A DNA stretch of 34,025 nt from Tissierellia bacterium (GTDB lineage Bacteria; Bacillota; Clostridia; Tissierellales; Tepidimicrobiaceae), in NCBI GenBank assembly GCA_012728595.1, contig JAAYEU010000143.1, positions 1 through 34,025 of the forward strand. Direction: 5' to 3'. The translations under genes and the position numbers were made by a program. The notes beneath the pieces are model-generated. The model had not been told where the DNA came from. It saw nothing but the letters and a program-made list of their open reading frames with translations, and ran no database searches. Below are positions 24,421-33,378 of the stretch, one piece after another (the stretch's first letter is position 1; each line of letters opens with the position of its first letter).

Positions 24421-25071
24421 ATGAGGTCTTATAAGAGAATGAAAAAAATTGTATCTCTAATCCTAGTTTTAATCTTAGCATTTGTAGCATCAATCATGTA
24501 TCTAAAGCTTGTCTACCCATTAGCATATGAAGATTTAATTCAAAAATATTCTAGGGAATATGGTATAGACCCTTATTTAATTGCTGCTATAATAAATGTG
24601 GAAAGCAGATATGATAAAAACGCACTATCCTCCAAAGAAGCCAGAGGACTTATGCAAATATCCCCTATAACAGGTGAATGGGCTGCAAAAGAGCTTTCCA
24701 TTGCAGATTTTGATTTGGAAAAATTATATGACCCTGATATCAATATCAGAATAGGTAGTTGGTATCTAAAGGTATTGGAGGAAGAATTTAACGGAAGTCT
24801 TCAATTGATATTAGCTGCCTATAATGGTGGAAGCGGCAATGTGTCTAATTGGCTTAAAAATGAGGAATATTCTCAGGATGGTTTGGTATTAACCAAAATA
24901 CCTTTTAAGGAGACAGAGGAGTATATAAAGAAGGTAGAGAAAAATATTAAAATATATAATATCTTGTATAAAAATTCCTTTAATCATGAAATAACTCATA
25001 GCAGCAGCAATTTTATAGCCTTAATCCATAATATTAGAAAGATAATGAAAAGCTTAATTATTAACATGTAA
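24421..25071 (+). CDS. Membrane-anchored lytic transglycosylase (SLT domain)
   Basis: Residues 9-33 form an uncleaved signal anchor, leaving the catalytic domain outside the cell. YGIDPYLIAAIINVESRYDKNA carries the catalytic Glu61, SKEARGLMQISPITGEWA and NIRIGSWYL, then LAAYNGGSGNV, complete the Slt70-type goose-lysozyme fold. It would cleave peptidoglycan between MurNAc and GlcNAc, probably to open the wall for growth or assembly. The GGAGG before it is about 12 bases from the ATG. This gene downstream of coaE is a frequent clostridial arrangement. Confidence 0.92.
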   Translation: MRSYKRMKKIVSLILVLILAFVASIMYLKLVYPLAYEDLIQKYSREYGIDPYLIAAIINVESRYDKNALSSKEARGLMQISPITGEWAAKELSIADFDLEKLYDPDINIRIGSWYLKVLEEEFNGSLQLILAAYNGGSGNVSNWLKNEEYSQDGLVLTKIPFKETEEYIKKVEKNIKIYNILYKNSFNHEITHSSSNFIALIHNIRKIMKSLIINM

Positions 25072-25084
25072 GGGGGAATAGTTT

Positions 25085-26839
25085 TTGAAATACAATAGGA
25101 TATTAACCATATTACTTATTATAATAGTTTCATTTTCTCTAGCAGGCTGTAATAGAAATGATAATGCAGGAACGCCAATTTATGAAGCCTTTGATGAAGA
25201 TAACAGCCAAAAGGAATATGAGCCAGAATATGGAGGAAAACTAATTTTACCCTTAACCAATTTTACCACCCTTAACCCCTTAATGTGTGAAAGTATTAGC
25301 TATTATCATTTTAGTAAGCTCATATTTGAAAGTCTGTTTGAACTAGATAGAAATTTTCAAATCGAAAATCAATTGGCTGAGGACTATACAATGTATAGTG
25401 ACGGAACTATAAAGATTAAATTGAAGGAAAATGTGCTTTGGCATGATGGTCAGGAATTAACTGCTGAGGATGTTGCTTTTACCATAAATGTTATTAAATA
25501 TGCTGAAAACGACAGTATCTACAAAAAATTATGGAATAGCGTGTTAGGAGCCTTTCCTTCAAATATTAACAACATAATAGATGTTAATATAATAGATAAA
25601 TATAATCTGGAGATAAAATTTGAAAAGGTATTTAGCAATAGCTTGGAGGCCCTCATATTCCCAATAATCCCAAAACATAGATTTGTGGCAGATAGAGAGG
25701 ATAAAAACTCCTATATCAATGCATTAGATGAGGAAAATTATACCCCTATTGGCACTGGACCTTATAAATTTATAGACTACGATAGATTCAAGGAGGTTCA
25801 ACTAGAATATTTTGAAGACTATAGGGAGGGAAGACCTTATATAGATAGCATAGTTGGCAAGGTATTAGACGATAATGACTTGGCAGTAACCGCCTTTGAA
25901 GTAGGGCAAATCGACTTAACCATGGTCCAAGGGGTAGACTGGGAAAAGTTTAAGCAGCATAATAGAGTAAAAGTATTGGAATTTATCTCCCAGGACTATG
26001 AATTTTTAGGTTTTAATTTTTCAAATCCGCTTTTTGGAGGGGAAAAAGGCTCTATTTTGAGAAAGGCTATTGCCTATGGAATAGATAGACAAGCCATAAT
26101 TCAGAAGGTATTTTTAGGCCATGCCACCCAGAATGATTTACCAATTCATCCAGACTCTTGGCTATTGTCTGATCTAGCTAATTCCTATGGTTATAACTTC
26201 ACAATGGCTAGAGAAGAATTAAACAAAATGGGATGGAAGGATATAGATGGGGATGGCTATTATGAGGATGAAGAAGGAAAAGATATAAGCTTTAGACTGC
26301 TAACCAATTCATATAATCCTCTAAGGTTGAAGACAGCCGATCTAATTGTTGAAGATTTAAATAAGCTAGGAATTCATGTAATTAAGGATTATGTAGACAA
26401 GATTCCAGATAATTTAACTGAGGAGATGGTAGAAAATCAATGGCAGGATATAGAAACAAAAATTCAAAAGGGCGATTATGATATAGTTCTTTTAGGATGG
26501 ACTTTATCACCGGTAACGGAGTTATCTTTTGCCTTCCATACCAATGGGATAAACTCTGGCACCAATTTTATTAGATATACAGATGAAACCATGGACAGGC
26601 TTTTGGAATCAGCCTTTAACTCAAGTACTATGGGAATAAAATTGACCAACTATGAGATACTTCAATCCCATATAATAAAAGAATTACCCTATGTAAGCCT
26701 ATTTTTTAGGAATAATGCCCTATTATTGGACAGGAAGATAATGGGAGACATTGATCCTGCTTTCCATAATCTATATAGAAATATTGAAAAATGGTATATT
26801 CCTAAAGAATTCCAAGAAGAAACGGTTGATAAAAATTGA
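25085..26839 (+). CDS. ABC transporter peptide-binding lipoprotein (SBP family 5)
   Basis: Residues 1-22 are a lipoprotein signal ending in SLAGC, with Cys22 as the anchor. The mature protein has the family 5 solute-binding features: YGGKLILPLTNFTTLNPL, the LAEDYTMYSDGTIKIKLKEN then WHDGQELTAEDVAFT signature, TPIGTGPYKF and ALRKAIAYGIDRQ-like text (GSILRKAIAYGIDRQAI). These proteins bind oligopeptides, nickel or other ligands for an ABC importer. No permease or ATPase gene is adjacent, so the partner must be elsewhere or it acts as a sensor. The start is TTG 25085 after AAGGGGG. It has 584 residues and is in one run with the preceding transglycosylase gene. Confidence 0.92.
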   Translation: MKYNRILTILLIIIVSFSLAGCNRNDNAGTPIYEAFDEDNSQKEYEPEYGGKLILPLTNFTTLNPLMCESISYYHFSKLIFESLFELDRNFQIENQLAEDYTMYSDGTIKIKLKENVLWHDGQELTAEDVAFTINVIKYAENDSIYKKLWNSVLGAFPSNINNIIDVNIIDKYNLEIKFEKVFSNSLEALIFPIIPKHRFVADREDKNSYINALDEENYTPIGTGPYKFIDYDRFKEVQLEYFEDYREGRPYIDSIVGKVLDDNDLAVTAFEVGQIDLTMVQGVDWEKFKQHNRVKVLEFISQDYEFLGFNFSNPLFGGEKGSILRKAIAYGIDRQAIIQKVFLGHATQNDLPIHPDSWLLSDLANSYGYNFTMAREELNKMGWKDIDGDGYYEDEEGKDISFRLLTNSYNPLRLKTADLIVEDLNKLGIHVIKDYVDKIPDNLTEEMVENQWQDIETKIQKGDYDIVLLGWTLSPVTELSFAFHTNGINSGTNFIRYTDETMDRLLESAFNSSTMGIKLTNYEILQSHIIKELPYVSLFFRNNALLLDRKIMGDIDPAFHNLYRNIEKWYIPKEFQEETVDKN

Positions 26840-26854
26840 AAATTAATCTATAAT
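26826..26854 (+). promoter_or_regulatory. Promoter of tRNA-Leu(GAG)
   Basis: TTGATA (26826-26831) and a perfect TATAAT (26849-26854) are 17 bases apart. The -35 lies inside the last codons of the binding-protein gene. Transcription would start near 26861, about 25 bases before the tRNA. Confidence 0.8.
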
Positions 26855-26885
26855 AAGATTGTGTAGTATAACAATAAAAGATAAT

Positions 26886-26974
26886 GCAGGAGTGGCGGAA
26901 CTGGTAGACGCGATAGTTTGAGGGGCTATTGCTCCCTAAAGAGCGTGAGGGTTCGAGTCCCTTCTCCTGCACCA
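26886..26974 (+). tRNA. tRNA-Leu (anticodon GAG)
   Basis: The acceptor stem GCAGGAG/CTCCTGC closes an 89-base tRNA with encoded ACCA. The anticodon stem ATAGT/GCTAT holds the loop TTGAGGG, giving anticodon GAG (reads CUC/CUU). A long variable arm (TGCTCCCTAAAGAGCG) and the T-loop GGTTCGAGTCC confirm tRNA-Leu. Confidence 0.96.
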
Positions 26975-27007
26975 AATCATATACAATATTATGTATATGA
27001 TTTTTTT
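26974..27007 (+). terminator. Terminator of tRNA-Leu(GAG)
   Basis: AAATCATATAC (26974-26984) pairs perfectly with GTATATGATTT (26993-27003) around an 8-base loop, and seven T run from 27001 to 27007. It starts at the last base of the tRNA and ends ahead of the dinB start. Confidence 0.85.
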
Positions 27008-27035
27008 ATATCATTTTATGGTTAGGATGATCAGA

Positions 27036-28082
27036 TTGGATAGACAGATAATCCACATAGATATGGATGCTTTTTATGCTTCTATAGAACAAAGGGATAA
27101 TACAAAGTTTAAGGGTAAACCAGTAATTGTTGGAGGGGTTAGTGATAGAGGGGTAGTCAGCACAGCTTCTTACGAAGCTAGAAAATATGGGGTTCGTTCT
27201 GCCATGCCTATAAAAGTCGCAAAGAGGCTGTGTCCTAATGGTATCTATTTACCTGTAAATATGGAGAAATATAAGAAGGCATCCAGACAAATCCATAAAA
27301 TATTATCGAAATATTCAGATAAAATAGAACCCATATCCATAGATGAAGCCTTCTTAGACGTAACTGATAAGAATTCCATAATGGTTGCTAGGAGTATAAA
27401 AAAGGATATTCAAAAGCAAACCCAGTTAACTGCCTCTGTAGGAATATCTATAAATAAGTTTTTAGCTAAACTTGCCTCTGATGTTAAAAAACCCAATGGA
27501 TTAACCGTGATAAAAAAGGAGGATGCGGTGGAGTTTTTAAAACCCTTACCAGTATCAAAATTATGGGGAGTAGGTCCTAAAATGCAAAGGGAATTGAATA
27601 AGTTAGGCATCTACTACATAGGAGACATCCAGAGATACGATAAGGATGTTTTAGTTTCCTTATTTGGGAAAAGGGGCAAGGAAATTTATGACTTTTCTTT
27701 TGGTATAGATTTAAGGCCTGTAGAAGTGGATAATGTTAACCAATCTATTGGGGAAGAAGAGACCTTTCTTGAAGATATTAGTAATTCCAAAGATTTAATA
27801 GATAAATTAAGATTATATTCTATAAACCTGTCTAATAAATTGATATCAAAGGGATTTTTAGCAAGGACAATTACTGTTAAAATTAAGTATGTGGATTTTA
27901 CGGTGGAGACTAGAAGTATAACCTTAAACATTCCTACTGACGATGAAGAGGTGATATTTGAAACCAGTAAAAAAATACTTATTAACAAATTTAATTTTGA
28001 TAAGGAGGTTAGATTGATTGGATTGACCTTATCAAATCTAATCTATCCTGATGATCCCATTCAATTGAGTATGAAAATATAG
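27036..28082 (+). CDS. dinB: DNA polymerase IV (Y family)
   Basis: This translesion polymerase copies damaged DNA without proofreading. The catalytic site is IIHIDMDAFYASIEQ (first Asp pair) and PISIDEAFLDVT (Asp-Glu). KPVIVGGVSDRGVVSTASYEARK, VGISINKFLAKLASDVKKP and the helix-hairpin-helix PVSKLWGVGPKMQRELNKLG are as expected, followed by the little-finger domain. The usual C-terminal clamp-binding tail appears only as IQLSMKI. ATGs at 27018 and 27027 are in frame but stand too near the tRNA terminator for a ribosome site; TTG 27036, after AGGA at 27024-27027, gives the usual N-terminus. 348 residues is normal. Confidence 0.92.
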   Translation: MDRQIIHIDMDAFYASIEQRDNTKFKGKPVIVGGVSDRGVVSTASYEARKYGVRSAMPIKVAKRLCPNGIYLPVNMEKYKKASRQIHKILSKYSDKIEPISIDEAFLDVTDKNSIMVARSIKKDIQKQTQLTASVGISINKFLAKLASDVKKPNGLTVIKKEDAVEFLKPLPVSKLWGVGPKMQRELNKLGIYYIGDIQRYDKDVLVSLFGKRGKEIYDFSFGIDLRPVEVDNVNQSIGEEETFLEDISNSKDLIDKLRLYSINLSNKLISKGFLARTITVKIKYVDFTVETRSITLNIPTDDEEVIFETSKKILINKFNFDKEVRLIGLTLSNLIYPDDPIQLSMKI

Positions 28083-28100
28083 GTTAATATTGAGGCAGCG

Positions 28101-28170
28101 TTGTTAAATTAACAACAATTAGGGTTAATAATGGGAATTTCAGGGGATTTTTAATTTTGTTAAAAAACAA
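28101..28170 (+). promoter_or_regulatory. Two TTGTT-type palindromes ahead of the rnf operon (candidate Rex-like operators)
   Basis: TTGTTAA-A-TTAACAA (28101-28115) is a perfect inverted repeat, and TTGTT-AAAA-AACAA (28157-28170) a second. The redox repressor Rex of Clostridia binds TTGTTAA-N4-TTAACAA; here the words agree but the spacing or arm length does not. Rex senses NADH/NAD, which would suit an Rnf operon. AGGGTTA (28121-28127) and TAACCCT (28172-28178) pair across the region and may belong to the dinB terminator. The rest of 28083-28374 shows only the rnf promoter. Confidence 0.4.
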
Positions 28171-28263
28171 CTAACCCTTTAGGATGTCGAAAGATTCAAG
28201 GTTTATAGCAGAGAAAAGCAAAGAAAATGGCATCGTTAAAAATATCTCAATACTACTACGGGG

Positions 28264-28292
28264 TATACTTTTGGTTGAATTAATGTTATAAT
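28264..28292 (+). promoter_or_regulatory. Promoter of the rnf operon
   Basis: A perfect TATAAT (28287-28292) with TGT in front is an extended -10. The -35 at 17 bases, TATACT (28264-28269), is poor, as is common with extended -10 promoters. A leader of about 75 bases would precede rnfC. Confidence 0.65.
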
Positions 28293-28374
28293 GGACAATG
28301 GATACGATTAGCCTAAATCCATTTGTTAGTTCCATTTTAAAAGTAAAAGTATAAGAAAAAGAGGTGGAATAAGG

Positions 28375-29706
28375 ATGAAGTTAGAAAATCTCACTTTCAA
28401 GGGTGGGGTAAATGTACCGCATTATAAGGAATTGACGGAAAACCTTCCTATAGAGAAAGCAAAAGAACCAGCTATTGTTAAAATTCCGTTACACCAGCAT
28501 ACAGGGGCACCATGCGAAGCTATGGTGAAGGTGGGAGACAGCGTTAAGGTAGGACAAAAAATTGGGGAATCGGAAGCTTTTGTATCTGCTCCAGTCCATT
28601 CATCCGTATCCGGTACGGTAAAAGAGATTATGGATATGCCTATACCTACAGGCCTTACCGTTAAATGTGTAGTCATTGAATCCGATGGTAAGAATGAATT
28701 GCATGAATTGGTAAGACCTAAAGGTAAATTAGAAGATTTATCCTCAGAAGAAATAATAGAAATAATAAGGGAAGCGGGTATTACTGGTATGGGAGGAGCA
28801 AGTTTCCCAACCCATGTAAAATTATCCCCGCCATCTGACAAGAAGATTGATACCGTTTTAATAAACGGTGCAGAGTGTGAACCCTATCTAACTGCAGACC
28901 ATAGGGTAATGGCGGAGGAAGCTGAAAAGGTAATCTTCGGTCTAAAAGCTATTATGAAAGCCTTAGGAGTGGATAGGGGAGTTATTGGTGTAGAAAAGAA
29001 CAAGCCAGATGCAATTAAGGCTTTAAAAGAAGCAAGCCAAGGAGAGGAAAACATTAGTATAGCTACCTTAAAGGTAAAATATCCTCAAGGGGATGAAAAA
29101 AGACTGATAAATGCCATATTAGGACGAGTAGTACCTTCTGGTGGTTTACCAATGGATGTGGGAGCTGTAGTAAGTAACGCTTCTACTACTAGGGCAATTG
29201 CAGAGGCCATATTAGAGGGTAAACCTCTTATCGAAAGAGTGACTACAGTAACTGGCAATGGCATAAAAAATCCTAAAAATCTACTTGTGAAAATTGGTAC
29301 TCCATTTAAGGATTTGATTGAAGAATGTGGAGGCTTTACCGAAGACTCACCTGGAAAGATAATAGCTGGTGGGCCAATGATGGGAATAAGCCAATTTTCA
29401 ATAGATGTCCCAATAATAAAGGGTTCTGGTGGCATCTTGGTTTTAAGCAAGGAAGAAGCAAAACCTGAACCAATTCAACCCTGTATAAGATGTGGGAAAT
29501 GTCTTGAAGTTTGTCCTGTAAAATTACAACCTCTATATATAAGCAGTTACACATTAAAGAAAAATTTCGATAAAGCAGAAGAATATAATGCTTTAGATTG
29601 TGTAGAATGTGGAGCTTGTTCTTATATTTGCCCGGCTAAAAGACCTTTAGTAGAGTCTATTAGGCTGGCAAAAAGAGAAATATTAGCTAAGAGGAAAGCA
29701 AAATAG
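28375..29706 (+). CDS. rnfC: Rnf complex subunit C (NADH-binding, Fe-S)
   Basis: RnfC is the peripheral subunit that exchanges electrons with NAD in the ion-translocating ferredoxin:NAD oxidoreductase. The N-terminal part has the barrel-sandwich segment KIPLHQHTGAPCEAMVKVGD. The flavin/NADH-binding domain shows GITGMGGASFPTHVKL, INGAECEPYLTADHR and YPQGDEKRLINAI. Two ferredoxin-like cluster motifs are CIRCGKCLEVCP and CVECGACSYICP. The 443-residue length is typical for Clostridia. GAGGTGGAATAAGG precedes the ATG. It is first in a six-gene operon. Confidence 0.97.
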   Translation: MKLENLTFKGGVNVPHYKELTENLPIEKAKEPAIVKIPLHQHTGAPCEAMVKVGDSVKVGQKIGESEAFVSAPVHSSVSGTVKEIMDMPIPTGLTVKCVVIESDGKNELHELVRPKGKLEDLSSEEIIEIIREAGITGMGGASFPTHVKLSPPSDKKIDTVLINGAECEPYLTADHRVMAEEAEKVIFGLKAIMKALGVDRGVIGVEKNKPDAIKALKEASQGEENISIATLKVKYPQGDEKRLINAILGRVVPSGGLPMDVGAVVSNASTTRAIAEAILEGKPLIERVTTVTGNGIKNPKNLLVKIGTPFKDLIEECGGFTEDSPGKIIAGGPMMGISQFSIDVPIIKGSGGILVLSKEEAKPEPIQPCIRCGKCLEVCPVKLQPLYISSYTLKKNFDKAEEYNALDCVECGACSYICPAKRPLVESIRLAKREILAKRKAK

Positions 29707-29721
29707 ATGGGAGGATATGAA

Positions 29722-30762
29722 ATGGATAGTAAAGCAATGGATACTTCCAAAGCTAAAGAAGTGGCATTGGAAAATATGTTATTAGTGACTTCATCTCCTC
29801 ATATTAGATCTAATGAATCTGTACAGAGGATAATGTTAGATGTAATAATTGCTCTTGCTCCGGCAATTATTGGTAGCGTTTACTTTTTTGGCTTAAATGC
29901 ATTGAAATTGATACTTATTTCTGTGGCTTCATCTATGGTTTTTGAAGCAATTATTCAAAAAATTTTTAATAGACCTATAACATTAGATGATTTTTCAGCA
30001 ATAATAACTGGAATTTTAATTGCGTTTAATCTTCCTGCCGACGCCCCATGGTGGTTGCCAGTTGCAGGTTCTGCCTTTGCAATAATAGTAGTTAAACAGT
30101 TTTTTGGCGGCTTAGGGGCAAACTTTATGAATCCAGCTTTAGCAGCAAGGGCCTTTCTTTTAAGTTCATGGCCTTCTCATATGGCAAGCTTTACTGGAAC
30201 TAGGCCAGATGTTGTTGCAACTGCTACCCCATTAGCAATTATGAAGTATGGAATGGGACCTGATACAGCAGCATCGGCAACAGTAGCAGCTGCTACGTCT
30301 GCATCTGAAGCAGCAGGAGCAGAACTACCCACCCTTTGGAACATGTTTATTGGAAGTATTCCAGGAGCTATAGGGGAAACATCAACCCTATTATTGCTTA
30401 TAGGTGCAGCTTACTTGTTAATTAGAAAGGTAATCGACTGGAAAATTCCAGTGTTCTACCTTGGAACTACCTTCATAATGCTAGTGCTATTAGGAGTAGA
30501 AGCTGAATTTTTATCCTACCATATGTTAGGTGGTGGATTGATTCTAGGAGCTTTTTTCATGGCTACAGATTATGTCACTACACCTGTAACCCCTGTAGGT
30601 AGGATTATATTTGGTATAGGTGCAGGAATCTTAACGGCTCTTATTAGGGTAAAGGGAGGATATCCAGAAGGAGTATCCTATTCCATATTATTAATGAATG
30701 TAGCCACACCTTTAATAGAAAAGTTCACTAGACCTAGGGTGTTTGGGGAGGTGAAGAACTAA
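29722..30762 (+). CDS. rnfD: Rnf complex subunit D (membrane, covalent FMN)
   Basis: RnfD is an integral membrane subunit with about nine to ten spans that carries FMN. GGLGANFMNPALAARAF and GAFFMATDYVTTPVTPVGR are conserved helices. The flavin attachment site appears as VVATATPLAI with Thr169 as the likely acceptor. An FMN transferase (ApbE) is needed but is not in this window. ATG 29707 is in frame, but GGGAGG at 29710-29714 points to ATG 29722. It overlaps rnfG by one base. A degenerate paralogue lies at 19396-19983. Confidence 0.96.
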   Translation: MDSKAMDTSKAKEVALENMLLVTSSPHIRSNESVQRIMLDVIIALAPAIIGSVYFFGLNALKLILISVASSMVFEAIIQKIFNRPITLDDFSAIITGILIAFNLPADAPWWLPVAGSAFAIIVVKQFFGGLGANFMNPALAARAFLLSSWPSHMASFTGTRPDVVATATPLAIMKYGMGPDTAASATVAAATSASEAAGAELPTLWNMFIGSIPGAIGETSTLLLLIGAAYLLIRKVIDWKIPVFYLGTTFIMLVLLGVEAEFLSYHMLGGGLILGAFFMATDYVTTPVTPVGRIIFGIGAGILTALIRVKGGYPEGVSYSILLMNVATPLIEKFTRPRVFGEVKN

Positions 30763-31361
30763 TGAACGAAACGATAAAACTAGCATTAATTTTGTTCATT
30801 ATTACAGCCGTTGCAGCTTCAGTATTGGCAATTTCAAACAGCGTTACCTCTGAAAGAATTGCAGAAGCAGACAGGCTAGCCAGTGAAAGGGCTAAGATGG
30901 AAGTATTGGATATAGCGGAAGAGTTTAAACAACTAGATGAAAATCGATTAAAGGAGATTGTGGGCGACAATACAAACATAACTGAAATTAATGAAGGGTA
31001 TAAGGGTTCCGATTTGGTGGGATATACCTTTAATATAGAGGTAAATGGATATGGTGGACCTTTAACTTTCATGACTGGCATATCTAAGGATGGAAAGATA
31101 ACTGGAATAAAGGTATTAGTCCATGAGGAAACTCCAGGCCTTGGAGCTAACTCAACAAGACCATTTTTCACCGACTCCTTTAAAGGCAAGCCAGTAGATA
31201 GCGAAATTACAGCTGTAAGGGAGCCAAAAGCAGATAATGAGGTCCAGGCTTTAACCAGTGCAACAGTGACCACAAATGCTATAGTAGATGGAGTAAACCT
31301 TATTCGACAGATATATAGTGAAAAGTTATCTAATTTGGAAGGGATGGAGGTGGAAAGATGA
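30762..31361 (+). CDS. rnfG: Rnf complex subunit G (FMN-binding)
   Basis: RnfG has one N-terminal membrane span (residues 6-24) and an extracytoplasmic FMN-binding domain. The covalent attachment motif is ALTSATVTT with Thr168 as acceptor, and VLVHEETPGLGAN is the usual preceding motif. The 199-residue length is typical. The ATG overlaps the rnfD stop, and the gene overlaps rnfE by four bases (ATGA). Confidence 0.96.
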   Translation: MNETIKLALILFIITAVAASVLAISNSVTSERIAEADRLASERAKMEVLDIAEEFKQLDENRLKEIVGDNTNITEINEGYKGSDLVGYTFNIEVNGYGGPLTFMTGISKDGKITGIKVLVHEETPGLGANSTRPFFTDSFKGKPVDSEITAVREPKADNEVQALTSATVTTNAIVDGVNLIRQIYSEKLSNLEGMEVER

Positions 31362-31984
31362 AATTATCTAAAGTGTTCTTTAATGGGGTAGTTAAGGAAA
31401 ACCCCATATTTGTGCAATTAATAGGTATGTGTTCAGTTTTAGCTGTAACTACTGCAGCGAAAAACGGCTTGGCTATGGGTTTAGCTGTAACTGGTGTATT
31501 AATTGGTTCCAATGTAGTTGTATCCTTGATTCGTAAAGTAGTACCGAATAAAATACGTATTCCAGCCTTCATTGTAGTTATTGCAACCTTTGTTACTATA
31601 GTAGAAATGTTTATGAAGGCGTATGCTCAAGACTTATATAATGCTTTAGGAATATTCATTCCATTGATAGTAGTAAACTGTATCATTTTAGCTAGAGCTG
31701 AATCCTTTGCTTCAAAACATGGACTTTTAGCTTCAGCAGTGGATGGATTGGGTATGGGAGTAGGTTATACTTTAGCACTATTAATTCTAAGTATATTGAG
31801 GGAGTTTTTAGGTTCTGGAAGCATATTTGATATACAGATACTAGGGCCATCCTTTGAACCAGCTATAATATTCTTGATGCCTCCAGGAGCATTTATATTA
31901 CTTGGAATCCTTATTGGAATCTTTAATTCCATTAGAAATAAACAGGCTTCAAAGGAAGTTTTACAAAAGGAGGAAGCTAGATGA
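31358..31984 (+). CDS. rnfE: Rnf complex subunit E (membrane)
   Basis: RnfE is an integral membrane protein of six spans, homologous to RnfA and NqrD. Diagnostic text is VFFNGVVKENPIFVQLIGMC, YNALGIFIPLIVVNCIILARAE and DGLGMGVGYTLALLILSILRE. With RnfA it forms the core that holds a membrane [2Fe-2S] site and an ion path. 208 residues. A GGATGGAGGTGG site lies ahead. The end overlaps rnfA by four bases. Confidence 0.96.
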   Translation: MKLSKVFFNGVVKENPIFVQLIGMCSVLAVTTAAKNGLAMGLAVTGVLIGSNVVVSLIRKVVPNKIRIPAFIVVIATFVTIVEMFMKAYAQDLYNALGIFIPLIVVNCIILARAESFASKHGLLASAVDGLGMGVGYTLALLILSILREFLGSGSIFDIQILGPSFEPAIIFLMPPGAFILLGILIGIFNSIRNKQASKEVLQKEEAR

Positions 31985-32550
31985 ATCTGTTTACCATATT
32001 GATCAGTACCATATTCGTCAACAACTATGTATTGGGCCGATTTTTGGGTGTTTGTCCCTTTTTAGGAGTTTCTAATAAAACTGAAACAGCAACGGGAATG
32101 GGAATTGCAGTAACTTTTGTAGTTACCTTGTCTTCCATAATAACATATATAATACATCATACTATACTTATAGGAAGATTGGAGTACTTACAGACTATAG
32201 TATTTATACTCGTTATAGCAGCTTTAGTTCAATTTGTGGAAATGGTATTAAAAAAGATAAGTCCAACCTTATATAATGCCTTGGGAGTATATTTACCATT
32301 AATAACTACCAACTGTGTAGTTCTTGGAGTTGCTATCTTAAATATCCAGGCAGAATATAATTTAATTGAAACTATAGTCAATGCCTTTGGGGCATCTGTT
32401 GGTTTTAGTTTAGCTTTAATACTTATTGCAGCTATAAGGGAAAAGTTTGAAATACAAGAAATCCCAAAAGCTTTAGAAGGTTTTCCTATAGCATTGATTA
32501 CAGCAGGTCTTATGTCCATTGCCTTCTTAGGCTTTAATGGACTGGTATAG
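31981..32550 (+). CDS. rnfA: Rnf complex subunit A (membrane)
   Basis: RnfA is a six-span membrane subunit with inverted topology to RnfE. FVNNYVLGRFLGVCPFLGVSN contains the conserved cysteine in the first half, and YNALGVYLPLITTNCVVLGVA the one in the second half, which together with RnfE cysteines are known to ligate the intramembrane Fe-S cluster. Length (189) is standard. It is followed after 12 bases by rnfB, which has GGAGGGAAGG upstream. Confidence 0.96.
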   Translation: MNLFTILISTIFVNNYVLGRFLGVCPFLGVSNKTETATGMGIAVTFVVTLSSIITYIIHHTILIGRLEYLQTIVFILVIAALVQFVEMVLKKISPTLYNALGVYLPLITTNCVVLGVAILNIQAEYNLIETIVNAFGASVGFSLALILIAAIREKFEIQEIPKALEGFPIALITAGLMSIAFLGFNGLV

Positions 32551-32562
32551 GAGGGAAGGAGT

Positions 32563-33378
32563 ATGTTGGAAATAATATATCCGGTAGGTGTATTAGGAGG
32601 TTTAGGCCTTTTATTTGGTGCCGGCCTTTCAATGGCATCAAAAATCTTTCACGTGGAAGTAGATCCTAAAGTTGCCGAAATAAGACAGGTTTTACCAGGT
32701 GCTAATTGTGGTGCCTGTGGTTTTCCGGGTTGTGATGGATTGGCAGATGCTATAGCAAAAGGTAAGGCACCAGTAAATGCTTGTAGCGTCGGGGGTAACC
32801 CTGTAGCTGAAGAAGTTGCTGAAATAATGGGGGTTAATCCAGTAGAAGTTGTAAGAGAAGTAGCCACCGTTTTATGTCAAGGAGATTGTAATAAAGCTAA
32901 GGATAAATATGTATATAATGGTATTCAAGACTGTAGGGCTCAAAATATTTTAGCTGGAGGGAGTAAAGCTTGTGCCTATGGCTGTCTAGGGTGCGGAAGC
33001 TGTAAGGAAGTTTGTGACTTTGATGCCATAGAAATCGTAGACGGTCTGGCTATCATCGACAAGGAGAAATGTACAGCTTGCAAAAAATGTATAGGGGTTT
33101 GTCCTAAAGGCATAATTGAGATGGTGCCTTATGAAAAGGAAGTAATTGTGAAATGTAAAAGCATGGATCCGGGCAAAATAGTTAGAGCTAATTGTAGTAT
33201 AGGCTGTATTGGTTGTCAGATTTGCGTTAGGAATTGTCCTGAAGAAGCTTTTATCTTTGAAAACTTCCTAGCAAAAATTGACTATGAAAAATGTACCAAT
33301 TGTGGAATATGTGTGGAAAAATGTCCGACCAAAGCAATCTTTTCAAGCCTTGAAGAAAGCCAGTCTATTGCTCAATAA
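32563..33378 (+). CDS. rnfB: Rnf complex subunit B (ferredoxin-accepting, multi Fe-S)
   Basis: RnfB is anchored by one N-terminal span and takes electrons from ferredoxin. The first cluster domain is NCGACGFPGCDGLADAIAKG. Four further ferredoxin-like motifs follow: CLGCGSCKEVC, CTACKKCIGVCP, CIGCQICVRNCP and CTNCGICVEKCP. The clostridial RnfB thus carries more clusters than the proteobacterial form. 271 residues. It is the last gene of the operon; its stop codon is part of the palindromic terminator. Confidence 0.97.
   Translation: MLEIIYPVGVLGGLGLLFGAGLSMASKIFHVEVDPKVAEIRQVLPGANCGACGFPGCDGLADAIAKGKAPVNACSVGGNPVAEEVAEIMGVNPVEVVREVATVLCQGDCNKAKDKYVYNGIQDCRAQNILAGGSKACAYGCLGCGSCKEVCDFDAIEIVDGLAIIDKEKCTACKKCIGVCPKGIIEMVPYEKEVIVKCKSMDPGKIVRANCSIGCIGCQICVRNCPEEAFIFENFLAKIDYEKCTNCGICVEKCPTKAIFSSLEESQSIAQ

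Noticed and set aside
30734-31273. 179-codon open frame on the minus strand across rnfG
   Set aside because: Antisense shadow of rnfG; no ribosome site, and the plus-strand gene is certain.
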